From Chromera velia (taxonomy: Eukaryota > Sar > Chromeraceae), in assembly GCA_018398765.1 (NCBI GenBank), contig JAHBMJ010001708.1, positions 1-25,874 of the forward strand: a DNA stretch of 25,874 nt, read 5' to 3'. Position numbers and translations under genes: made by a program. Position 1 is the first letter of the stretch. Each line of letters begins with the position of its first letter. Under the pieces are notes generated by a model. It searched no databases and was not told the DNA's origin. It saw nothing but the letters and a program-made list of their open reading frames with translations. Shown here piece by piece: positions 1 to 8,817 of this stretch.

Positions 1-303
1 AGCACGAACCACATTCTGTTTCCTTTGAAGGGGGTTATAGACTGTCTGACTGATTAGAATGCCACCGCCAACCTCTGGCACAGGAATAAAACCTTCTAAC
101 CAACGCTCCACTTGCTTTGTGGCATTGTTAGAACTGGCAACGAATACAGAAGTCAGTGGCACTTTCTTTTCATATTCTCGAATAAGATTGTAGGCTCTCA
201 CTGTCTCTCTGACTGCAGTGGAAGAAATCTGGAACTTCAACCACTGGTCCAGCAAGACTTCCGCAAAGTTGTACTGCGGGTCGAATCGATCAGTGAAAAG
301 CAT
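1..303 (-). CDS. Partial unidentified coding segment running off the left edge
   Basis: Reading leftward from the ATG at 303-301, 101 codons stay open to the first base of the window, so the segment is truncated by the window and has no visible stop. The composition is balanced and protein-like, with no low-complexity repeat. It includes the stretches LLDQWLKFQ, ETVRAYNLIREYEKKVP, SVFVASSNNATKQVERWLEG and GGGILISQTVYNPLQRKQ. A TAG lies immediately before the ATG in the same frame. The bases CTATATAG just before the ATG could also act as a 3' splice site, so this may be an internal exon rather than the true start. No signal peptide or membrane segment is visible. I do not recognise the family; a host gene or a transposon ORF are both possible. 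The opposite strand is also open here (112-360), but its translation looks less protein-like. Confidence 0.4.
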   Translation of the reverse strand, partial: MLFTDRFDPQYNFAEVLLDQWLKFQISSTAVRETVRAYNLIREYEKKVPLTSVFVASSNNATKQVERWLEGFIPVPEVGGGILISQTVYNPLQRKQNVVRA

Positions 304-368
304 CTATATAGTTCAATCGATCGGCAAGCAGCATATATAGTGACATATGTTCTAGCTTAATCAATCAA

Positions 369-545
369 GAGTTTGAAATGCTCGAACATATGTTCTGATT
401 TGCATGTTCGAAGATGTCATATGCTTCGTGCATATGTTCGAACGCAAATCTGAACGCATGTTCTGATCCGCTGAGGATGGCGACAGAATCGAACGCATGG
501 CCGCGCGTTCGAACAGATTTTCCGCGCGTTCGAACATGTTTATTC
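369..545. repeat. Degenerate TTCGAAC-rich repeat cluster
   Basis: Variants of TGTTCGAA/TTCGAAC recur about six times in 175 bp, in both orientations. They include the perfect 12-bp palindrome GAACATATGTTC at 384-395 and two near-identical GCGCGTTCGAACA segments around 503-538. The pattern looks like a decayed short tandem or inverted repeat. No function is evident. Confidence 0.5.
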
Positions 546-560
546 ACGCCGAAGGGCCTG

Positions 561-1010
<450 letters not shown>

Positions 1011-1882
1011 TGGCATTCAAAGTGTACACAATCACTAGGCTGATTCTTAGCCTAATCGTTGACTAGATTCTCAGCTAAGAAACAAGATAGCATAGGCCGG
1101 ATTTTATATTCTGGGAATTCTAAAATCCCATAAAATCTTCTAAAATCGTAACGTAAAATTTTATAAAATCCTAGCTTACTGAAAAGTCTGGCTAGCTACT
1201 GGTTATAATGCACTCTTCTGGATGTTTTTCACTATCATACGGAAGGACTGTCATCTAGAACGTTTGCTATTCTACCATTTGAATCTGTTAATCTGCTGTT
1301 TCTGGATCGATTTCTCTGCACCTACAATTATTTGTCTCGTACGCCTACATGTATTTAATTCTGCTTTTAGCGCTTGGAATATGTGCTTCAGACCTTTGGA
1401 TCGATTGAGGCGGCGAGATACCTAAGAATTCGAGCTGCCAAGACCGAACTTCGCACAGACTTCCTATCCCGGCGACTCATCGATTCTCCCACCCAGCTTC
1501 CTTATTTTTCTAGCCTTCGATCCTTCATAGCGTCACACATTACAGAATCTCTGTTGTCTGTCCTAAGGTCATCCAGAGCTACAGTCGTGCTTCCTTATTG
1601 TTAGACGGCTGGTGTCTTTTTTTCTATACCCTCAGGCTTTCACCAGACCCTCTGAGCCGCCGAACTCTCTGAGCAAGAGCAGTCAGAGCTGATGGAATAC
1701 CGTTTAAGTCTTCTTACCTTCACTGATCCCCAGAATCTCTGTGTCCTCACTCATGGAGTACAGACAGAGCTGTTAATGCTTGAAGGTGCTGGGTGAGTAA
1801 CTGGAGTGCCGCGACGAAGGCTCGATTGATACCGACACTCGCGCAGACCTCCTCACTCCTGGCACTCACTTCCTTTCTCACC
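1011..1882. other. Non-repetitive stretch with no recognisable gene
   Basis: At 1115-1172 there is a short AT-rich cluster of TAAAATC units. An open frame at 1374-1604 (76 codons, plus strand) has unremarkable composition and no recognisable motif. I see no splice-bounded exon or RNA gene that can be supported. Confidence 0.4.
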
Positions 1883-2955
1883 GCCAGCCTGCGAGCGACG
1901 CGCGCAGTACGAGCACGTGCTCGCGCCGCGAGCAGCTGCCCGCAAGTTCTGCTCGCGAGCAAAAAGCAATAACGCTTCGTGCGAGCGATCCACGGCGCGC
2001 CTGGCGCTGCGCGAAGTACCGTTGCGTGCCCCACAAGCTGCCAAAGTGTTCAGGGACTCAAACTCTCCGGGGCCACCCGATTTTGCTCAAATTTGCTCTC
2101 AAAAAGCTCAGTTTTGCCCTCAAAACACACAGAAAGCTCAGTCTGTCCTCCTTTCTCCTCCTTTCTTTCTGTCCGTTTGGTGCAATGCAAGAGGTCAAAC
2201 TGGTACCGTACGATGCCCCTAGGACCAGATAACTTGTGTCTTTGTCAGGGTTTGATATAGTGATACGACTGGTCTGTTGGAACCGCTTTTGTGGCTTCAG
2301 TAAGCTGGAGTCTGTTGAGGTGTCTGTAGAGCTGGAGTTTCAGCAGACCTCCAGCCCCCCAGGAAGCGGTTGTGGTAAGACAATTTGGTACTGCCGTAGG
2401 CAGGACAACGTCCTGCAACTCCTCCTTGTGTTGGTTGCAGGTATGAAGCGCTGTGGAGGGATTTGATCCTTCCACTGGGTCTCTGGCTGGGACATTTTTT
2501 GGGAGTGTATCCTCCGTCTCTGAGCAGACCGGTTCATTGAACTCCGCTGAATGGACACCATTCATGATCCCCTTTGGGAACTGACTTCCCGGCATCATGG
2601 GGAGTGTGTCGGTATGCATTTTTTGGTAGGCAATGCATCACAGCCCTTCTGGGCTTATGATCATTGTGACTGCTCTAGCAGACTGAGTTGAGCAGATCAG
2701 CTGAAACTCAATCTTCTCGCTCCCAGCAGCTCCGGGAACGGTTTTTTTTGCACCACCCAGCTAAGCTCACTTTATCAGAGGCCACAGTGGTCTCCTAGGG
2801 ATGCACTTCATTATCCAGAGAGAAAAAAAGGCAGAGAAGGGGCTCTCCTCAGGCCCTTCCTCGCGAGCAGATTCGCGAGCACGGTGCTCGCGGAAATTTT
2901 GCCTGCTCGCGGCGCGAGCACGTGCTCGTACTGCGAGCGTCGCTCGCAGGCTGGC
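1883..2955. mobile_element. Foldback/MITE-like element with ~54-bp inverted repeats
   Basis: The segment 1883-1936 and the segment 2901-2955 are reverse complements with only two or three differences. Both begin or end in GCCAGCCTGCGAGCGACG or its complement. Each arm contains the perfect 14-bp palindrome CGAGCACGTGCTCG (1910-1923 and 2915-2928). GCTCGCGAGC-type motifs continue inward on both sides (1951-1960; 2861-2880). The interior of about 960 bp contains a 124-codon minus-strand frame (2245-2619) with no recognisable transposase motif. The structure fits a non-autonomous foldback DNA element. No clean target-site duplication could be picked out by eye, so the outer ends are approximate. 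Confidence 0.55.
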
Positions 2956-3593
2956 AGTGTGTCACTGATTGAAATGATTGAATTCGACCGCCTCTGAGGT
3001 CTGAATTCAGATGCGCTATCAGATGCGCTGTTCCACAGCTTTGTCAGACTTTGTAATGTGGGTGAGCAGATGAGGGAAATCTTCAACTTAATGACGGACG
3101 TGGGCGTGACAGTGTATGAAAGCTAGGTAAAAACACTACTCTTCAAACGCCGTCTCCGCGCATCTCAATCTGTCTATTGTGAGTTTCATATTGTTTCCGG
3201 ACTAAGCAGATCTGCTCTTTGGTCAGGTTTCCACCTATCCTGCTCCAAGGAAAGGTGAGTGGTCAATCTGTTCCTGTCTTCGTATTCCTCCTGTTTATTT
3301 GACTCCATAAATGAAAGGGAGACAGTCAGAGACAATCTGCTAGCAAGCGTATACGACTCTCTGCCGCGAGTGAGCTGCTGAACCTGGGTGCCTATGGCTT
3401 TCCTCTAGCTCTATTCACCCTGTTTGAACCTGCCATACAATATATGTGATTTCTTGTCTGTACTGACTTTGGGCTGTGAATCCTTGTGTCTTTGAGTAAA
3501 TGGGTGAATGAGTAGGCGTGTTGGGTTTCCATGTCCGTCTACATCTCTATCTTAAAGTATCCCCCCATTGTTGTCCACCATACTGTCTAAACC
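2956..3593. other. Intergenic stretch with no recognisable gene
   Basis: This is mixed-composition sequence without long microsatellites. No open frame with protein-like features, RNA gene or obvious repeat is seen on either strand. Confidence 0.4.
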
Positions 3594-3729
3594 TGCCTGG
3601 GGCGCCTGAGGTACCCCAGGCACGCCGCAGGCGGCCCACCAGGGCCGCCTGGGGCGACCCTAGGTGGTTTTGCCTAAGTTTATATAGAGCTTCGCCCCAG
3701 GCAGTTATTAAGAATTGCCTGGGGCGAAG
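3594..3729. repeat. Array of three GC-rich hairpins sharing a GCCTGGGG core
   Basis: Three perfect inverted repeats follow one another. The first is TGCCTGGGG (3594-3602) with CCCCAGGCA (3614-3622). The second is CAGGCGGCCC (3628-3637) with GGGCCGCCTG (3642-3651), loop ACCA. The third is CTTCGCCCCAGGCA (3690-3703) with TGCCTGGGGCGAAG (3716-3729), loop of 12. Arms of one hairpin can also pair with arms of another. The arrangement could be a small foldback element or a structured RNA; there is no evidence of transcription. Confidence 0.75.
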
Positions 3730-3771
3730 AATCTAAGAGGGAAGAGGTAGGGGAACGGAGAGAGGTGTTTG

Positions 3772-4003
3772 ACCTCCCTGAACCTAACTACCACTTGAAA
3801 GTTCATGCCGCATTTTTGGATAAGCTTGAAAGTCTGCGCCGTAGGCGTGGATCATTTATGGTGTCTTGAAAGCCAAAGCCGCATATCTGGATGGTGTCTT
3901 AACCATCTACGCCGCAGGCATGGACGGTCTCTTAAAAAAAGATGCCGTAGATAGAGATGATCTTGATCATATTTTTTCAAGTAGCACTTAGGTTCAGGGA
4001 GGT
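3772..4003. mobile_element. MITE-like element: ~29-bp inverted repeats around five degenerate tandem units
   Basis: The left end 3772-3800 and right end 3975-4003 are reverse complements with about three mismatches; both contain ACCTCCCTGAACCTAA or its complement. Between them lie five degenerate units marked by GCCG(C/T)A at 3807, 3838, 3878, 3911 and 3944, spaced 31, 40, 33 and 33 bp, several preceded by CTTGAAAG or CTTAA. There is no coding potential. The small size, terminal inverted repeats and lack of ORF fit a miniature inverted-repeat element. Confidence 0.6.
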
Positions 4004-4361
4004 TAGGTGTTTTATAAGAGAACCGCCACAGAATATTCAGACAGGCAATTCATGCCTGTGTCCCTCACCACCATGACGAGGCAGAAGATTTTGAACTTGT
4101 CTGGGACGTGCCAATATAAGTAAACAAAAAGTAACACATAGAACTTTGCATTGTTTATAAACTTATCGCAGAGTAGAAATTTACTCTGGAAAATTATTTA
4201 GAAAATTTGATTTAATTCTTTTTTATAAAATAATATCTAAATATGGCCTGTTTGCCTACGTGCCCACCTGCTCGCCTGCCTACCTATCTGTCTGCTTCTC
4301 CGTATGTTTGTCTGTATGACATTATATGTAGGTGTATGCGTATGTGTATGAGGCCAGGAGG
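4004..4361. other. AT-rich intergenic stretch with no recognisable gene
   Basis: The sequence becomes AT-rich at 4130-4240, then passes into CCTG/TCTG-rich short repeats. Nothing gene-like is seen. Confidence 0.35.
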
Positions 4362-4450
4362 TACAGAGAGAGAGAGAGAGCATGAGAGTGAGAGCGAGAG
4401 CGAGACTGAGAGTGAAAGTGAGATAGAGAGAGAGAGAGGGAGAGAGAAAG

Positions 4451-4481
<31 letters not shown>

Positions 4482-4482
4482 A
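4362..4482. repeat. (GA)n compound microsatellite
   Basis: Imperfect GAGA tracts interrupted by GAGT, GAGC and GAAAG. Open frames through it are Glu/Arg-Ser artefacts of the repeat. Confidence 0.95.
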
Positions 4483-4924
4483 TGTGGGCAGCTTGTGCTT
4501 CAAGACTCTAGCAGGACTATATCCATGATGTATTTCATTGTGTCGGCCTTTATGCCTCGTATGTTTTTGTGTGTACGTGAGAGCTTCCTCTGAAAGACTC
4601 TGTAACATTCCTGCTCCACTCTACCGCAGGGCTTATGTATGCTAGTGTATGCTAGTGTGTATGGTTGTCTCTCGGTATGTGTTTGCCTGCATATTCCTTT
4701 GTACAACTACCAGGCGGTGCACCGAGGTTTGCTTACTTGAAATCACACTCAAAACTCTCTGGGTTGCTTGCCTGCTTTGGGGTCACTGTGCAGGGCCACT
4801 GCCTCTTTTTGCACTACATAATTTTGAATGTTCTGCGTATCAGTCTGTGAATGAAATGAAAGCCTTAGAAACTTTGAAGGAAAGGGAACATTCCTTAGCA
4901 GGTCCCTATCTGATCTTCCGTTCT

Positions 4925-4933
4925 TTTTCTCTT

Positions 4934-4993
<60 letters not shown>

Positions 4994-5000
4994 TGTGTCT
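4925..5000. repeat. (TC)n(TG)n compound microsatellite
   Basis: A TC dinucleotide tract passes directly into a TG tract. The same junction type recurs at 5097-5232 and 16,199-16,246. Confidence 0.95.
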
Positions 5001-5096
5001 CCCTCCATGCGTGTGCGATCTATACCTGTGCGAGCTTGTCAGTCTGAGTAATGTGCATGCTTATATGTACGTGCGATGTAGCGGTGAGAGTGTGAA

Positions 5097-5145
<49 letters not shown>

Positions 5146-5164
5146 TATATGTGTGTGTATACGT

Positions 5165-5209
<45 letters not shown>

Positions 5210-5232
5210 TGTGTGTGTGTGTGTATGTGTGT
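5097..5232. repeat. (TC)n(TG)n compound microsatellite
   Basis: A second TC-to-TG compound tract with short TATA-like interruptions around 5150-5165. Confidence 0.95.
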
Positions 5233-5239
5233 ACGTCTG

Positions 5240-5924
5240 CACGTTAGCAGATAGGTGGCAGACGAAGACTCATGATCAGGGAGAGATAGAGAGCAAGAGA
5301 GGGAAAGAGCCAAATGGATGTACGGTTCTGCATAGGAGAAAGAGATCGAAGCCGATGTATCCAGACTGAAGTAGAAAAACTGACAGTGTCTCAGACAGAC
5401 AGTAAGATTGAGAAACAAAGGCTAGGACAAAGGGTGAAAGATGATGAAAGAGTAACTATTATGTAAGTGATGCAGACATATATGCAGACACTGTAATACA
5501 CTGTCAAAGACTAGGTCAAATACTGTTGGCTCACTCCTCCCCGGTCTTTGGACCGTCCTTCGTGTCTGGGGCCTTTTTACAGATACTTTTACTATGTTTT
5601 CGTATCGAACCTAATCGAGTTATTAATGTATTGAGAGATCACGTTAACCAGAAAACGAGTCAATCATTCTCTAGATCATCATTTTTTCCTTTTTAAAAAT
5701 GTTAGAAAAAATATGGCAAATTAGTTTTATAAACTCAGGTAAAGAATATGTATTGTAGTAATTCAGTCCATTGACCCACTCTTTCTTTGAAATGGCCAGC
5801 TTGAATCCGTTGATCAGCTGGTACGTACAAGTTTGAGAAAAAACGGCCCAGAAATGGCTGAGTTCTCAGATTGTCAACTACCGAAAGGAGACGGCTCTGT
5901 GAGATAGTCTAATTCCCAAGCGAG
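5240..5924. other. Unassigned stretch upstream of the retroelement
   Basis: No gene is recognised. An AT-rich block (5640-5760) precedes the point where the long plus-strand frame of the retroelement begins. The 5' end of the element probably lies in or near this stretch, but no boundary motif or target-site duplication could be fixed. Confidence 0.35.
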
Positions 5925-6086
5925 ATGGCAGGAAGGAGCGAACTGCTGGCCACTGTGTGGTTCATCCTTCTCGCCGCCTGGTTGCGGGCTCTCACACCGC
6001 CAGATTGGGTGACGGTCTTGTCCCCATTCCTGTTCATCAACCACCTGGCCGTCTCCTGCCTCCTGCTGTGTAAATATCTTTTGTGA
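5925..6086 (+). CDS. Short hydrophobic ORF at the 5' side of the retroelement
   Basis: A 53-codon frame starting at ATG 5925. It is too short to be reported by the usual length limits. The residues are strongly hydrophobic (TVWFILLAAWL near the start, FLFINHLAVSCLLLC near the end) and resemble a signal or membrane segment. It lies in the same reading frame as the ORFs at 6201-6830, 6840-7427 and 7545-8815. It may therefore be the eroded beginning of one long retroelement ORF or a small leader ORF; nothing distinguishes these. The function is unknown. Confidence 0.25.
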   Translation: MAGRSELLATVWFILLAAWLRALTPPDWVTVLSPFLFINHLAVSCLLLCKYLL

Positions 6087-6200
6087 CCAAGGAGGCAACC
6101 TGTGGAGATTTTCTTGTGGAGATGGCTGCAACTCCTCACGTGTAAAGCTGTCTGCTCCACGCAATGAGTTCTCTGTCCACACCAACACGGGACAAAGGAC

Positions 6201-6830
6201 ATGGTTGAGCTGAAGGTTTTCTTAGTTTATGAAAGATGGAGAGATCAGGTGCTGGAATTCGTAAAACCAGCCTTCCGTCTCCTCACAGACAAAGATGAAT
6301 TGATTCGACTTCTGGAGCTGGGAGAACGGAGAACGGAGGAGATCATTTATCGCTACCTCGTCTCTCCTTTCTTCCTGGCATTTCTTTTCTTGCAACTCCT
6401 CTTTTCTATCCTTATCATTCCTCTGTGTGCTGTCGTTCTGGCAAAAGGGTGGGAAGCTTACACCCACGCCACCGCACTCGGATGGGTCGTCCTTGCACGA
6501 ATGTCCATGACCATTGAGGAGGGCCTCCAACTATGTCTTGAGGTAGCAACCGGGCATCGGCAGGCCCAGACAAGTCAAATCACTACACTTTTCTCTAGGC
6601 GGAGACCTCGAGAAAAAAGGTTAGCCGCTCGCATCATCGCTTACACTGCCTTCCTCATTCTCGTTGCGTCTCCGACGCTTGCCGCCCATTCGCCCCCTAC
6701 GGCCCTATGTGCGCAGACGGTGAAGGGAATCCTTTGGAGTGTCCCTTCCCCTACCTTCCTCTACGCACACATCCAGAGAGTGAGATGCTCCGGGCACTCA
6801 GCCTCCCCCACCTTCGCATCCGAGCTTTAG
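6201..6830 (+). CDS. Unidentified ORF with hydrophobic segments, retroelement 5' region
   Basis: 209 codons beginning with MVELKVFLVYERW. The N-terminal 50 residues are charged and probably helical. Residues about 52-81 are strongly hydrophobic (LVSPFFLAFLFLQLLF, then ILIIPLCAVVLA) and could form one or two membrane helices. A second hydrophobic run lies near residues 146-165 (IIAYTAFLILVASPTLAA). The downstream end is Pro/Ser-rich and less protein-like. It ends at TAG 6828-6830; the next frame starts 9 bases later in the same phase, as if a single frame had acquired a stop. I do not recognise the family. It may be ORF1-like sequence of the retroelement or an unrelated host fragment. Confidence 0.35.
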   Translation: MVELKVFLVYERWRDQVLEFVKPAFRLLTDKDELIRLLELGERRTEEIIYRYLVSPFFLAFLFLQLLFSILIIPLCAVVLAKGWEAYTHATALGWVVLARMSMTIEEGLQLCLEVATGHRQAQTSQITTLFSRRRPREKRLAARIIAYTAFLILVASPTLAAHSPPTALCAQTVKGILWSVPSPTFLYAHIQRVRCSGHSASPTFASEL

Positions 6831-6839
6831 GCAACCGGT

Positions 6840-7427
6840 ATGGCCCACCGTATAGATCCCCCTGCAAGGTGGATCCACCGCTTTCGCTACCGCTGGCTCC
6901 ATTCCACCAACGTCCCCCTCCTGACCTCACAAAACATCCGCCGTCTAGATCTCCAGCCACTTTCCCCCTGGGATGCTTATTTTCTGGCAGGGCTCGTCGA
7001 CGAACGCAAGTACACAGGGTTCTTCCACCCCCCACCCATAAAAGCAGACAGAAAGGAAGAAGCCGCAAAGAGAAGACGCAGAGTAGCACCATGCTGTTTA
7101 GCACAAAGAGCAGACAGACAGCTGGGCCAAGTAGTGACTGGTCATGCCCAAACCCCCTCCTCTGTACCCCCAGCCTCCTCCCCGCCTCACGCACGTCTCA
7201 ACACCCGCCCGCAGCAAGCAGCCTTCTTTGTCAGTGGACTGCTTCAACTCAACTTCAAGAAGAGCTACCACTGGAGCCAGCGCCTGGCCAGAGCCAAACC
7301 AATCCGCCCCTTCTCTCTCCTTTTATTCCTTGCTGTTCTTACAATGTCACTCCACCCCACGCAGCTTGTCCCCCCCCAGCCAGGCCAACAGGCGCATGTA
7401 GGAGCATGGTTCCCGTTAGGAGGATAG
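6840..7427 (+). CDS. Unidentified basic ORF, in phase with the retroelement N-terminal ORF
   Basis: 195 codons starting MAHRIDPPARW. It is rich in Arg, Pro and Gln, with a basic cluster KEEAAKRRRR near residue 75 and a short hydrophobic run (FSLLLFLAVLTM) near residues 160-171. No catalytic motif is recognised. The stop at 7425-7427 is followed in the same frame by open sequence leading into the 7545 ORF, so the three frames may be pieces of a single broken ORF. An overlapping frame (6707-7561) is also open, so the choice of frame here is uncertain and rests on continuity with the flanks. Confidence 0.3.
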   Translation: MAHRIDPPARWIHRFRYRWLHSTNVPLLTSQNIRRLDLQPLSPWDAYFLAGLVDERKYTGFFHPPPIKADRKEEAAKRRRRVAPCCLAQRADRQLGQVVTGHAQTPSSVPPASSPPHARLNTRPQQAAFFVSGLLQLNFKKSYHWSQRLARAKPIRPFSLLLFLAVLTMSLHPTQLVPPQPGQQAHVGAWFPLGG

Positions 7428-7544
7428 GGGGGCAACAACCTTACGGCCCACATCACCAATGGAAACATACCCGACCCCCTCCCCGACCCGCCCCCCAGAC
7501 CAACAGGACAGGACAGCCAGCGCGGAGAACACAAGGACGTTGTA

Positions 7545-8817
7545 ATGGGCGGAAGCGCTGAAGAAGACCGACGAATGACGCAAACAGATGGAGGGGCAGC
7601 AGCAGTAAACAGACAGCCGCCCCCAAGACCACACCCCATCCACGTCCTAGGTTTTGACGCAAACAGAAGGTGTCTCATGTCAGAAGTAGAGTTTGTTGAC
7701 GGAGAAGAGTCAGAGAGAGAAGCACCACTGACAGCCAGGAGCAAAGCACCACCCTCCAACAGGGCGACAGGAGGACTCACCCCAGAAAACCCAGACTCCA
7801 GCGTGCAGGGGCCACAGGGAAAAAGAAAGAGACCAACTGGACGGCATGCCGAGGACCGCTGGGAGAATCGAATCCTCTTAGCAACTGCGCGATCCAACGA
7901 AGGGAAGGCGAGGGGGAGGCCCAAGGCCCGACCAGACGGAAGGAGTACAGCGGGGGGAGGGCGGGGGGGGGGCTCCAGCTCAAGCAGCAGCAGCAGTAGT
8001 AGTAGCAGCAGCAGCAACCCTTCCGCAGCTGTAGCCGCAACAGCAGCAAACTATGGTCAAGTGCCTCTGCTTGGAAGGCCCCAAGGGAGGCCGCTCTCAC
8101 AGATCTTCCAAATGCTCTATGGAGGGAATTGGGGAAGGCGAGAGAGGGGAGACAGGATGCAGACCGACCATGATGCCGAGGAGGAGACGGAAGATGAACT
8201 TCAAGGGGAAGGGAGGGCCGACATAGAAGCAGAAGAGGAAGAAGAAAGAGAGAGAAGAGAAGAAGGGGAAGGAGAGCCATCAGATGGTGGGTCAGACATC
8301 GACGACCTCACAGATTTATTGGGGCGACGGGAATGGGGGGAGGAGCCGCCAGAGGGGCAGCAAGGTGTCAGACGCAGGGCAGGCAGAGGTGCAGGCTCAC
8401 AGCCTGCAGTGAGGGTTGCTCTGTCGGTAGAGGGAGCCAGAGAGGGAAGGGAAGAAGGGGGGGGAGGAGGAGAAAGAGAGGGAAATAGGACAAACGGGGA
8501 AGAAGAAGAGCCAGACGTAACCATCGAAGAGTGGGAGGAAAAATGGAAGTTTTGGGACTCCGTAGACCTAGAAGCAGAAGCCCCCAACGACCTTGACATC
8601 CCAACCAACAAACACATTAGTGCGACCCTCCGCCCTGCACTGCTCGCCATCCTAGAAGAGTGTACCCAGAGAATCCAGAGTGATGACCTTGCAGTTGCGG
8701 AACGGGGGTGGAAACTGCTCTTCTATTTCTCGTCCCTCTTCTTTAGGGTCGACAGGAGAGGGGGGAACGCATCCCTCGCAGCAAGGAGACGCCGAATCTC
8801 AGCCTTCTGGAGGGGGG
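7545..8817 (+). pseudogene. N-terminal region of the retroelement polyprotein
   Basis: This is the coding part of an ORF that formally runs to 9056; the last ~80 codons after 8817 are out of frame. Residues about 143-157 are poly-Ser encoded by AGC/AGT repeats (7973-8015). Residues about 200-330 are highly acidic and Gly/Arg-rich, with Glu runs, which suggests a disordered nucleic-acid or chaperone-binding region. From about 8515 the protein becomes ordered (EEWEEKWKFW; later ERGWKLLFYFSSLFFR), like the short helical region that precedes RT domains in this class of element. The frame then shifts from 3 to 1 at the G6 run 8812-8817, where the following frame supplies the RT N-terminal extension. 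Codon use is G-rich, in contrast to the flanking DNA. Confidence 0.6.
7940..7985. repeat. Poly-G/G-rich tract in the retroelement
   Basis: Runs of 6 and 10 consecutive G on the plus strand, separated by short AGGGC spacers, followed by an AGC/AGT trinucleotide tract to 8015. The tract could form a G-quadruplex and is a likely site of length error. Confidence 0.6.

Noticed and set aside
3772-4003. CRISPR-like array because of regularly spaced repeats
   Set aside because: The repeats are degenerate and unevenly spaced, there are terminal inverted repeats, and the DNA is clearly eukaryotic.
7265-8650. Long minus-strand frames (167-250 codons) opposite the retroelement
   Set aside because: They are shadows of the GC-rich plus-strand coding sequence, low in complexity, with no motif.
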